Made by a program: the position numbers and the translations under genes. A DNA stretch of 64,000 nucleotides from contig JAGPVX010000038.1 of assembly GCA_018066805.1 (NCBI GenBank), positions 81,825-145,824 on the forward strand. Reading direction: 5' to 3'. Shown one piece after another: positions 12,099-20,349 of this stretch. Each line of letters begins with the position of its first letter. Position 1 is the first letter of the stretch. The notes under the pieces were generated by a model. That model was not told the origin of the DNA and did no database searches. It worked only from the letters and a program-made list of their open reading frames with translations. This DNA comes from Paraperlucidibaca sp. Its GTDB lineage: Bacteria > Pseudomonadota > Gammaproteobacteria > Pseudomonadales > Moraxellaceae.

Positions 12099-14000
12099 AT
12101 GAAACCAGATCACAATACGCCGCAAGAACGCATGACCATGAAAAACCAACTCGCTGAAGTTGGCTTATTTAAAGGTCGTGCCGCTGTTGCTGGCGGCTTT
12201 ATTGTTTTCGCCTTCACGCTACTGGTTTTACGCTACGGTTGGCTGCAACTAATGCAGCACGAAACCTATGTCACGCAGTCTGAAAACAACCGTATTCATC
12301 TCGAGGCTATCGCTCCGCCACGCGGCTTTATTTATGACCGCAATGGCGTGTTACTTGCCGATAATCGCCCTATTTTCGCCCTCGTTATTAATCGCCAGCA
12401 AGTCAGCGATCTAGACGAAACGATTAAAAGACTCGTACCCGTTATCAATCTCATGCCAGAAGAGATTGAGCGTTTTAAAAAGCGCCTGCGCGTGTCTCGC
12501 CGCTATGAGCTAGTACCAATTCGCTCGCGCTTAAGCGAAGAAGACTTAGCCAGCTTCACAGAGAAACGCTATTTATTTCCAGGTGTTAGCGCAGAAAACG
12601 ATATTTCTCGTTACTACCCGCAAGGCGAGCTATTTGCCCATGTCTTGGGTTATGTCTCGCGCATTTCTGAACAAGATCAAAAAAACTTAGATGCCACCGC
12701 CTATGCTGGCACCAACTTGATCGGCAAGCTTGGCATCGAGAAGTATTACGAGTCGGTGCTGCACGGAAAAGTTGGTTATCAACACGTTGAAACCAACGCT
12801 TTTGGCCGTCAAATTCGCGTACTAAAACGCACACCACCGCAGCGCGGCACGGACTTAAAGCTCAGCCTAGATATCCAGCTACAGCAACTCGCCCATGAGC
12901 AGCTCGCTGGCCGCCGTGGCGCCATTGTTGCCTTAGACCCACGAGATGGCTCGGTGCTCGCCTTCGTCAGCAACCCAGGCTTCGACCCCAACTTATTTGT
13001 CGGCGGCATCCCATCGTCGCTCTATAACGGCCTGCGCGACCATATCGATCGCCCGCTGTATAACCGCGCTTTACAGGGCGTCTACCCACCCGGCTCTACC
13101 ATCAAACCATTCGAGGCCCTGGGTGGGCTGCATTACGGCCTAGTCGATTGGGACTACACCATCAGCGATCCCGGATACTTCATGTTGCCGGGCGTGAATC
13201 ACCGCTTTCGTGACTGGAAAAAGCAAGGCCATGGCAGAGTCAATATGGTCACATCCATAGAGCAGTCTTGCGACACTTATTACTACCAACTATCCGACCG
13301 TATGGGCGTAGACCGCTTTCACGATTGGATGGCCGAATTCGGTTTTGGCAAAGAAACCGGCATCGATCTGGTCAACGAGCGCACCGGCACTCTGCCCTCG
13401 GTGGCGTGGAAACGTAAGCGCCTAAACGCACCGTGGTATCGCGGCGAAATGATGTCGGTGGGCATTGGCCAAGGCTACTTCACCGCTACGCCGCTGCAAA
13501 TTGCCCTAGCCACAGCCATTGTCGCCAACGGCGGCCATCGCATACGACCACATGTTTTGCGCAGCAGCAGCGACCCCACATTCCAGCCTGATCTGCCCAA
13601 GCCCGATCTAATTCCATACAACGGCCAGCCCGAAGACTGGGACAAAATGCACTTTGCCATGCGCGAGGTTATACACGGCGCACGCGGCACGGCAAGTCGT
13701 TTGCGTATTGGCCTCGAAGGCTATGACATCGCAGGCAAAACGGGCACCGCGCAGGTCAAAGGCATTAAACAAGGCGAGCGTTATGACGAATCCAAGCTTG
13801 ATGAGCGCCACTATGATCACGCCTGGTTTATGGGCTTTGCTCCAGTGACAAACCCTGTCATTGCAGTTGCCGTCTTAGTGGAAAATGGTAAGCATGGTAG
13901 TTCAACGGCTGCGCCGATTGCGCGAGTGCTATTTGATTACGAGATTAACCGCACGCTGCCACCACCGCCGAAGGTAGTTCCAGAGGATGCTGGCGAATGA
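12099..14000 (+). CDS. mrdA: Penicillin-binding protein 2 (elongasome transpeptidase)
   Basis: About 633 residues; class B PBP that crosslinks peptidoglycan during cell elongation with RodA. One N-terminal membrane anchor (about residues 25-45) is followed by a dimerisation domain and a transpeptidase domain with the active-site serine in GSTIKPF (Ser333), an SCD triad motif, and KTGTAQ. Several starts are possible (GTG 12093, ATG 12099, 12132, 12138); none has a strong ribosome binding site, so 12099 is provisional. Its stop overlaps the rodA start by four bases. Confidence 0.95.
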   Translation: MKPDHNTPQERMTMKNQLAEVGLFKGRAAVAGGFIVFAFTLLVLRYGWLQLMQHETYVTQSENNRIHLEAIAPPRGFIYDRNGVLLADNRPIFALVINRQQVSDLDETIKRLVPVINLMPEEIERFKKRLRVSRRYELVPIRSRLSEEDLASFTEKRYLFPGVSAENDISRYYPQGELFAHVLGYVSRISEQDQKNLDATAYAGTNLIGKLGIEKYYESVLHGKVGYQHVETNAFGRQIRVLKRTPPQRGTDLKLSLDIQLQQLAHEQLAGRRGAIVALDPRDGSVLAFVSNPGFDPNLFVGGIPSSLYNGLRDHIDRPLYNRALQGVYPPGSTIKPFEALGGLHYGLVDWDYTISDPGYFMLPGVNHRFRDWKKQGHGRVNMVTSIEQSCDTYYYQLSDRMGVDRFHDWMAEFGFGKETGIDLVNERTGTLPSVAWKRKRLNAPWYRGEMMSVGIGQGYFTATPLQIALATAIVANGGHRIRPHVLRSSSDPTFQPDLPKPDLIPYNGQPEDWDKMHFAMREVIHGARGTASRLRIGLEGYDIAGKTGTAQVKGIKQGERYDESKLDERHYDHAWFMGFAPVTNPVIAVAVLVENGKHGSSTAAPIARVLFDYEINRTLPPPPKVVPEDAGE

Positions 14001-15145
14001 ATACGCCTCAGCAGCGCTATGCTCGCACCACCAGTAATACTGGTGCTGACTTTCAGCGGCGCATCGATATTTGGGGCCTACTACGCCTAGACCCCGTGCT
14101 GACATCGCTGCTCATTGCCGCCTCCTTACTCGGCCTCATCGCGCTCTATAGCGCCAGTGGTGCCGACCTCACCATGACACTGAAACAAGCCAGCAGTTTT
14201 GTGCTGGGCTTTGGTGTCATGCTGATTTTTGCGCGCATTACACCTAATAGTTATGCCTATATCTCACCTTGGCTTTATGGCCTTAGCAGCATCCTATTGG
14301 TTGCTGTCGTTTTTATCGGCGAAGTGCGTATGGGCGCGCAGCGCTGGATCGACATCCCCGGCGTCACTAGTGTCCAGCCATCCGAATTTCTCAAGCTCGC
14401 CATGCCGATGATGATCGCTTGGTATCTGTCCACACGCCCGATCCCCATTCGTTTTCGCGACCTGCTTGTCTGCATCGTGATGATCTTAGTACCCGTTGGC
14501 CTAATCGCCGAACAGCCCGACCTTGGCACCTCTATCTTGGTGTTTATGAGCGGCTTTTTTGTTCTATTTTTCGCCGGACTTTCTTGGCGTTTAATTGGCG
14601 GCATGGCAGCTCTAGCGGCAGCGGCGGCGCCAGTTGCCTGGACATTTCTTCACGACTATCAACGTCGTCGCGTCATCACGCTATTTGATCCAGAGTCAGA
14701 CCCACTCGGCAATGGCTGGAATATTATTCAATCAAAAACCGCCATTGGCTCAGGCGGCCTTTCCGGTAAAGGCTGGCTTGATGGTACCCAATCACATCTG
14801 CACTTTCTGCCCGAAGGCCATACCGACTTCATCATCGCCGCCTTCTCGGAAGAGTTCGGATTTATCGGCGTGATTGTTCTACTAACTCTGTACTTAGCTA
14901 TCCTTATTCGCGCCATACAAATTGCCACCAACGCGCAAACTTCGTATGGTCGGCTATTGGCTGGAGCCATCACGATGTCATTTTTTGTCTACGTCTTTGT
15001 CAACGCAGGCATGGTCAGCGGCATTCTACCTGTGGTGGGAGTCCCGTTACCGTTTATCAGTTACGGCGGCACAGCCATTATTACCTTGATGTCAGGCTTT
15101 GGCGTGCTGATGTCGATACAAGCGCATCGCAAGTTAATGGGCTAA
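13997..15145 (+). CDS. rodA: Peptidoglycan glycosyltransferase RodA
   Basis: 382-residue SEDS polymerase with about ten membrane helices; it polymerises lipid II together with PBP2 in the rod complex. The SEDS signatures are present: VQPSEFLKLAMP around residue 125, AEQPDLGTS, the GLSGKGWLDGTQSHLHFLPEGHTDFI stretch (about 253-278, containing the conserved loop), and PLPFISYGGTA near the C terminus. The start overlaps the mrdA stop as ATGA. Confidence 0.97.
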   Translation: MNTPQQRYARTTSNTGADFQRRIDIWGLLRLDPVLTSLLIAASLLGLIALYSASGADLTMTLKQASSFVLGFGVMLIFARITPNSYAYISPWLYGLSSILLVAVVFIGEVRMGAQRWIDIPGVTSVQPSEFLKLAMPMMIAWYLSTRPIPIRFRDLLVCIVMILVPVGLIAEQPDLGTSILVFMSGFFVLFFAGLSWRLIGGMAALAAAAAPVAWTFLHDYQRRRVITLFDPESDPLGNGWNIIQSKTAIGSGGLSGKGWLDGTQSHLHFLPEGHTDFIIAAFSEEFGFIGVIVLLTLYLAILIRAIQIATNAQTSYGRLLAGAITMSFFVYVFVNAGMVSGILPVVGVPLPFISYGGTAIITLMSGFGVLMSIQAHRKLMG

Positions 15146-15167
15146 ACTTTTTTCTGGAGCATTCAGC

Positions 15168-16214
15168 ATGACGCTACGATTTCCTTGGCGAGCGGCGGTC
15201 ACCGCCCTTGCACTTAGCACCGGCGGCCACGCCATCGCAGGCGACTTTTCCAAATACGACGAACTCAATGACATGATTGAGACGCTCGAAGCGCAGCAAA
15301 TCTATGCGCCCGGCGAACTGGCGAAACTGTTTGAAGATGTATCGCGCCAAGACAAAATTTTAGAACTGATTGCTCGTCCGGCAGAAAAAAGCCGTGAATG
15401 GAAAGATTACCGTCCGATCTTCATGCAAAGCTCGCGTGTCGATGCCGGCATAGACTTCTGGGAGCAATACCAAGAACCACTCGCGCGTGCCGAAGCTCAG
15501 TTTGGCGTGCCCGCCAGCATGATTTTAGCGATCTTGGGTGTAGAAACTAAATTTGGCGGCAATAAAGGCGGCTACAAAGTCATCGAAGCCTTGGCCACAC
15601 TAGGCTTCGACTATCCACCCCGCGCCAAGTTTTTCCGCAATGAACTGCGTGAGTTTCTCATTCTATCGAAGCAAAATGGCATCAATCCGCTTGAAGCCAA
15701 AGGCTCCTATGCCGGCGCAATGGGCTTTCCACAGTTCATGCCGTCGAGCTGGCGCCGTCTCGCTATCGACTTCGATGGTGATGGCCGTATCGACCTAATC
15801 AACAACCCTGTCGATGCCATCGGCTCCATTGCCAACTACTTCAAAGCCAATGGCTGGAAAGCTGGCGAACCAGTGACTGTGCGCGCAGCCATCCATGGCG
15901 ATAACTATGATGATGCGACTAGCACCGACCTGAAAACCACATCGACCATTGCCGCTTTAGCTAAAGCCGGCATCACGCCGCGCCAAAAGCAGATTTTCCC
16001 CGCAAACACGCCAGTGTCTGGTTTACGTCTGCAGGGCGACAATGGCGGCGAGTTTTGGATAGGCTTTAACAACTTTTTTGTCATCACGCGTTATAACCGC
16101 AGTATCCTCTACGCAATGGCCACGCACCAATTGGCCGAAGAGATACAAGCGGCCCATGATAAGAAAACCGCAGATGCAAGCGCACGCACGCGTGCCATCA
16201 GTCTCCTGCCCTAG
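15168..16214 (+). CDS. mltB: Lytic murein transglycosylase B
   Basis: 348-residue family 3 lytic transglycosylase cleaving glycan strands to 1,6-anhydro products. A signal peptide (residues 1-25, ending in AIAG) targets it to the periplasm. The catalytic glutamate is in LGVETKFGG (Glu126), and the family motif GAMGFPQFMPSSW plus DFDGDG follow. No lipobox is visible, so this copy appears soluble rather than lipid-anchored. A CTGGAG box precedes the ATG. rlpA begins within its 3' end, as in the usual rodA-mltB-rlpA order. Confidence 0.94.
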   Translation: MTLRFPWRAAVTALALSTGGHAIAGDFSKYDELNDMIETLEAQQIYAPGELAKLFEDVSRQDKILELIARPAEKSREWKDYRPIFMQSSRVDAGIDFWEQYQEPLARAEAQFGVPASMILAILGVETKFGGNKGGYKVIEALATLGFDYPPRAKFFRNELREFLILSKQNGINPLEAKGSYAGAMGFPQFMPSSWRRLAIDFDGDGRIDLINNPVDAIGSIANYFKANGWKAGEPVTVRAAIHGDNYDDATSTDLKTTSTIAALAKAGITPRQKQIFPANTPVSGLRLQGDNGGEFWIGFNNFFVITRYNRSILYAMATHQLAEEIQAAHDKKTADASARTRAISLLP

Positions 16215-17205
16215 GGCAAAGCGCTTTGGCCAGCACTTGTTTGCTGGCCAAAGTTGTTCGCTACTCCTCTGCTTGCTGCTTGGCGCGACACTCTCACCAG
16301 CCAGCTACGCGGAAGAGGCAGAGGCCGCGCCGCAAGAAGCACCTCAACTAACCCCGCAACCAACTCCACAGCCAGCCCCTCAAGCAACGCCTGCCGCTAA
16401 CCTCGGCGCGCCTAATTGGCAGCAATGGCAACTCGCAAGCGAATCCGCAGAAGCCATCGTCGATAACGAGGTCAATGACAGCGGCTTATTAATTGATGCC
16501 ATTGCCGATGAGTCTGAAGCCGGCCTTAAACTCGACGAAGATGAGCTAGCCAGCTACGGCACGAGCGCTTCTTGGCTGCTACGCGGCGAACCCTATTTCA
16601 TCGACACAATCGACCTTGGCCCACGCCAAGTCGGCATATCGTCATGGTATGGCCCAGGCTTTAATGGCCGCCGAACCGCCAGCGGTGAAATCTTCAATAT
16701 GCATCAGCTCACTGCTGCACATCGCACGCTACCGCTGCCTAGTTATATCCGCGTCACCAACCTCAGCAATAACCGTGTTGTCATCGTTAAGGTAAATGAT
16801 CGTGGCCCATATCACGGCAAACGCATGCTCGACCTGTCCTACGCGGCAGCGCAAGCCTTAGGCTTTAAAGGCGTAGCGAAAGTCAGCATTGAGCCTGTCG
16901 ACCAAGGTCGAACCGGTCATTTGCGCAAAGGCAAAGCGCTCAACTCATCAGAGGTTTATCGCGTGCGTTTGGGTAACTTTCGCAATGCTGATCTTGCCCA
17001 CGATTTGGAAAGTCGCCTACTAACTATCATCCCCAAAGGCGTTGGCATTGATGTCATCAAAGAGCGCGACCCAGAGCAGGCTTACCGAGTCTCAGTTGGA
17101 CCCATGCTGACTCGTGAGGAAGCTGAGTTAGTGATTCGAGGTTTGCGCGCACAGCGAGTCGGCTTGATGATGAATATCGCCATTCGCCCAAGCCCCGAAG
17201 AATAA
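16174..17205 (+). CDS. rlpA: RlpA family septal-ring lytic transglycosylase
   Basis: About 343 residues. A double-psi beta-barrel domain spans about residues 150-240, with SSWYGPGFNGRRTASGE, then the VNDRGPY motif that holds the catalytic aspartate in RlpA enzymes. A SPOR domain follows at the C terminus (VYRVRLGNFRNADLA onward), which binds denuded septal glycans. The start is uncertain: ATG 16174 or GTG 16192 both lie inside mltB. The signal peptide ends in SYAEE with no lipobox, whereas many RlpA proteins are lipoproteins. Between the signal sequence and the barrel is a Pro/Gln/Ala-rich linker and an acidic stretch. Confidence 0.9.
   Translation: MQAHARVPSVSCPRAKRFGQHLFAGQSCSLLLCLLLGATLSPASYAEEAEAAPQEAPQLTPQPTPQPAPQATPAANLGAPNWQQWQLASESAEAIVDNEVNDSGLLIDAIADESEAGLKLDEDELASYGTSASWLLRGEPYFIDTIDLGPRQVGISSWYGPGFNGRRTASGEIFNMHQLTAAHRTLPLPSYIRVTNLSNNRVVIVKVNDRGPYHGKRMLDLSYAAAQALGFKGVAKVSIEPVDQGRTGHLRKGKALNSSEVYRVRLGNFRNADLAHDLESRLLTIIPKGVGIDVIKERDPEQAYRVSVGPMLTREEAELVIRGLRAQRVGLMMNIAIRPSPEE
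16224..16253 (+). repeat. 11-bp inverted repeat at the mltB/rlpA junction
   Basis: CTTTGGCCAGC at 16224-16234 and its exact reverse complement at 16243-16253, separated by 8 bases. It lies ten bases after the mltB stop and within the rlpA signal-peptide codons. It has no U-tract, so it is not a standard terminator. It could stall degradation or modulate rlpA translation; this is inference. Confidence 0.55.
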
Positions 17206-17208
17206 GCC

Positions 17209-18009
17209 TTAGCTTTTTATGCGGCGCGGCAAATACGGCTGTGCCTTTCCAGTCTGCACAGTCTTCACCGCCACGCGTTGGTTCTTACCAAACAGCAAAC
17301 GCAGCTGATACCAGCGCTCTAGCCAAAATGCATGATTTTCCGATGCTGGCCATGCGCGCTGAAAGAGAAACTTAGTTGATGCCACTGAGTCTGGCGAACG
17401 CGTTGCAATGCTCGCGGCCAACTCACGCGCCGCAAGCAATGGCTGTTCGTGGGTCTCTGTCACCAAACCCCACACCTTGCCCTGCTCGGCACTAAAGCAT
17501 TCGGCCGTCATCGATAAGCGCTTGGCAATATCTATCGGCACTAAATCGCGCAGGCTCACAGTGCCCGACATATCTGGCACCAAACCCCATTTCGCCTCCA
17601 TGATTGAGAGCTCGCAATCTGGCGTGGCAAGGCGGAAGTCGGCGGCTAAAGCGATTTGCATACCCGCTCCATAGCAACGGCCATGCAATACCGCGATCAC
17701 AGGCACGGCTAAACGACGCCAAACCCAAGCCACTTCCTGAAAATTATTGGTGTTGCGCCATAAAGGTCGTAAAAAGTGCCGCGCCATGTTTTGTGGCTTA
17801 GCCATAAAACTGGGAATGTTTAGGCCACTGCAAAAACTCGGGCCTTCGCCATGAATAATCACCGCCCGCAGGTTTTTATCGCGCGATAACTCGCGACCTG
17901 CAGCAATGAGCTCGGTAAGCGTATCGACGCTGACCGCGTTGTGCTTCTCCGCACGCGCCAAAATTACTTCAGCGATGTTGCCGTGTCGCTCAATCCGAAT
18001 TGCCGCCAT
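17209..18009 (-). CDS. Enoyl-CoA hydratase/isomerase (crotonase) family protein
   Basis: 266-residue crotonase-fold protein. The oxyanion-hole segments are VIIHGEGPSFCSGLNIPSF (around residue 50-68) and a second around HGRCYGAGMQIALAADFRLA. The usual first catalytic glutamate region reads PDCELSIMEAKWGLVPDMSG, retaining a Glu and an Asp as in delta3,5-delta2,4-dienoyl-CoA isomerases and related enzymes. The exact reaction cannot be fixed. It is convergent with rlpA (3-base gap) and divergent from dacA, and its upstream region carries a perfect palindrome. Confidence 0.85.
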   Translation of the reverse strand: MAAIRIERHGNIAEVILARAEKHNAVSVDTLTELIAAGRELSRDKNLRAVIIHGEGPSFCSGLNIPSFMAKPQNMARHFLRPLWRNTNNFQEVAWVWRRLAVPVIAVLHGRCYGAGMQIALAADFRLATPDCELSIMEAKWGLVPDMSGTVSLRDLVPIDIAKRLSMTAECFSAEQGKVWGLVTETHEQPLLAARELAASIATRSPDSVASTKFLFQRAWPASENHAFWLERWYQLRLLFGKNQRVAVKTVQTGKAQPYLPRRIKS

Positions 18010-18027
18010 GGTTTATCTCAGCTCTAA

Positions 18028-18049
18028 CTAATCTTGCGTGCAAGATTAG
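18028..18049. promoter_or_regulatory. Perfect 22-bp palindrome upstream of the crotonase gene (candidate operator)
   Basis: Half-sites CTAATCTTGC (18028-18037) and GCAAGATTAG (18040-18049) are exact reverse complements around a 2-base centre. The site lies 19 bases upstream of the crotonase start codon, where a dimeric repressor would block transcription or initiation, and about 110 bases before dacA. No U-tract follows on either strand. Symmetry and placement suggest a TetR- or similar-family operator; the regulator is not encoded nearby. Confidence 0.6.
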
Positions 18050-18156
18050 CAGATGACTGCCATCCCGAGGGCATCATGCAGTAAACTAGGCGCGCTCTCG
18101 CACAGTCCCAGCTCTCGCCTGAACTGTGCCCGCCACACACCGATTTAGGATCTGTT

Positions 18157-19305
18157 ATGAATTTTCGTTTAGCCCTGCCCTTGGTGTTGAGCTTAGTCTC
18201 CGCCCCCGCACTGGCCTTTGTTATTCCAACCCCGCCCGCGCTCGATAATAAATCCTCAATCTTGATCGACTTTGCCTCTGGCCAAGTCCTCACTGACAAC
18301 AACGCCGACATGCCGGTTGAGCCAGCATCATTGACCAAAATGATGACCAGCTACATCGTCGAACGTGCGCTCGATTCAGGGCGTCTAAAAGAGACTGATT
18401 TGGTCGGCGTTAGCGAACACGCTTGGTGCCGTGGCTCTAGCAATGAATCGTGCATGTACTTGCCGCTCAATGGTCAAGCCACTGTCATCGACATGCTCCG
18501 TGGCGTCATTATTCAATCCGGTAACGATGCATCGAAAGCCTTAGCTGAACACATTGCCGGCTCAGAGCCAGCATTCGCCGAGATCATGAATGGCGAAGCT
18601 AAGCGCTTAGGCATGAAAAACACGCACTTTATGAATGCCACTGGCTTACCCGACCCAGCCCATATCACTACCGCTCGTGATATGGCGATCTTGGCACGCG
18701 CCATCATCAAAGATAGCAATAAGTACTACCCGATTTATTCGGAAAAGTCTTTTACTTACAACAACATCAAGCAAGGCAACCGTAATGCTCTGCTTTATAC
18801 TGACCCAACTGTCGATGGCTTGAAAACAGGCCACACCAATGCCGCAGGCTATTGCCTAGTAGCATCTAGCCAACGTAGCAGCATGCGTTTGATTGCCGCC
18901 GTTATGGGCACCACCAGTATGCAAGCTCGTGCAGACCAAGTGCGCGCTCTATTGAACTGGGGCTTTAGCAGCTACGAAAGCGTGACACCAATGAAAGCTG
19001 GCACCATCCTCTCTGAAGCGCCATTGTGGTTTGGTGTTGCCGACACTGTGAAAGTTGGCTTAGCGGATGATTTATCGCTGACCCTGCCACGCGGCAAAAA
19101 AGATTCAGTTGAAGCAAAAACACGTTTGCAGCCAGAGCTCAGCGCACCAATCGCCAAAGGCCAAGTGGTTGGCGAAGTCGTGGTTAGCATCGATGGCAAA
19201 GTGCTTGCCACTCAGCCAGTTGTCGCCATGGAAGCTGTTGAAGAAGCCAACTTCGTGGTGCGCATGTGGCACTACCTAAAACGCTTTTTGACCAACTTAT
19301 TCTAA
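18157..19305 (+). CDS. dacA: D-alanyl-D-alanine carboxypeptidase (PBP5/6 type)
   Basis: 382-residue low-molecular-mass PBP that trims the terminal D-Ala from pentapeptides. The signal peptide ends at ALA (residue 20). The active-site motifs are SLTK (Ser58), SGN (121-123) and KTG (223-225). The C-terminal beta-domain is followed by an amphipathic membrane-anchoring helix ending in WHYLKRFLTNLF. An AGGA box precedes the ATG. ybeD and lipB follow in the conserved dacA-ybeD-lipB order. Confidence 0.96.
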   Translation: MNFRLALPLVLSLVSAPALAFVIPTPPALDNKSSILIDFASGQVLTDNNADMPVEPASLTKMMTSYIVERALDSGRLKETDLVGVSEHAWCRGSSNESCMYLPLNGQATVIDMLRGVIIQSGNDASKALAEHIAGSEPAFAEIMNGEAKRLGMKNTHFMNATGLPDPAHITTARDMAILARAIIKDSNKYYPIYSEKSFTYNNIKQGNRNALLYTDPTVDGLKTGHTNAAGYCLVASSQRSSMRLIAAVMGTTSMQARADQVRALLNWGFSSYESVTPMKAGTILSEAPLWFGVADTVKVGLADDLSLTLPRGKKDSVEAKTRLQPELSAPIAKGQVVGEVVVSIDGKVLATQPVVAMEAVEEANFVVRMWHYLKRFLTNLF

Positions 19306-19329
19306 GCAACTACACAGACGAGGCCGGCA

Positions 19330-19614
19330 ATGACTGAACGCCCTACCGACATTAAGAATGAAGAACTATGGGTCTTTCCCATGGACTACCCCTTAAAAGT
19401 CATGGGAGAGGCGAGCCAGCCAATGGCACAGATTGTTGCCGACCTCATTTGCAAATATGTGCCCAGCTTTGATCCAGCCACAATTGAGATGCAGACCTCG
19501 TCGAAAGGCAAATATGTATCGATACGAGTGGTTTTTCATGCCGAGCGCAAAGAGCAGATTAACGATGTCTACGCCGCGCTCGCCGCTGAGCCGGCCATTC
19601 GTTTAGCACTCTAA
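19330..19614 (+). CDS. ybeD: DUF493 (YbeD) family protein
   Basis: 94-residue YbeD homologue: the ELWVFPMDYPLKVMGEA opening and the KGKYVSIRVVFHAE core are typical. The fold is an ACT-like regulatory domain; the molecular role is unknown, though its position between dacA and lipB is widely conserved. A GAGG box precedes the ATG. lipB starts three bases after its stop. Confidence 0.93.
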   Translation: MTERPTDIKNEELWVFPMDYPLKVMGEASQPMAQIVADLICKYVPSFDPATIEMQTSSKGKYVSIRVVFHAERKEQINDVYAALAAEPAIRLAL

Positions 19615-19617
19615 ATC

Positions 19618-20289
19618 ATGGCACGTCCTTGGCAGATTAGCCGCTTAGCAGAGCTCGAATATTCGGGCTGCTATGAGGCTATGAAGACTTATACCGAGAC
19701 GCGCGATGCCGATAGCAGTGACCAACTATGGCTGCTCGAGCATTCGCCGGTATACACCCAAGGCCAAGCAGGCAAGCCCGAACATGTCTTGCTCAGCAAC
19801 AACATTCCCATTGTGCAGAGTGATCGCGGCGGCCAGGTTACCTATCATGGCCCTGGCCAGCTTGTCGGCTATTTACTAGTCGACATCGATCGTATTGGCG
19901 TTAACACGCGCAAATTTGTTGAGCGCGTGGAAGATGCACTCACCGATGCCATTCGCTCCTTTGGCATTGCCGCTGAAGCCAATCGCGACGCGCATGGTGT
20001 TTATGTGCAAGGTCGCAAAATTGCCTCGCTAGGACTGCGCATTCGTCGCGGTCGCAGCTATCACGGCTTCTCGCTTAATGTCGCCATGGATATGCAACCC
20101 TTTCTCGGCATCAACCCCTGCGGCTATGCCGGCCTAGTCATGTGCCAACTGCGCGATGAACTAGCGCAAGACCATCCCTCGCGCGCACTCAGCGACCGCG
20201 AATTAATCACCGCAGTCGATAAAGCCTGCTGCTTGGCATTGAGCCAACACTTCCCTGAACTAGACCTTGGTCTAGATGAGCAGCGCTAG
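19618..20289 (+). CDS. lipB: Octanoyl-[ACP]:protein N-octanoyltransferase
   Basis: 223-residue enzyme transferring octanoate from acyl carrier protein to lipoyl domains, the first step of lipoate synthesis. The catalytic Lys134 (GRKIASLGLRI) and Cys169-region cysteine (NPCGYAGL, residue 168) are present, as is the RGGQVTYHGPGQLVGY substrate-binding segment. In many gammaproteobacteria lipA follows directly; here lipA lies 13 kb downstream at 33334. Confidence 0.96.
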   Translation: MARPWQISRLAELEYSGCYEAMKTYTETRDADSSDQLWLLEHSPVYTQGQAGKPEHVLLSNNIPIVQSDRGGQVTYHGPGQLVGYLLVDIDRIGVNTRKFVERVEDALTDAIRSFGIAAEANRDAHGVYVQGRKIASLGLRIRRGRSYHGFSLNVAMDMQPFLGINPCGYAGLVMCQLRDELAQDHPSRALSDRELITAVDKACCLALSQHFPELDLGLDEQR

Positions 20290-20349
20290 ACAGCCAATCG
20301 CTCATATACCATAGTCGCAAGTCGTTCTTATCATTGATGGAATGGCGCT

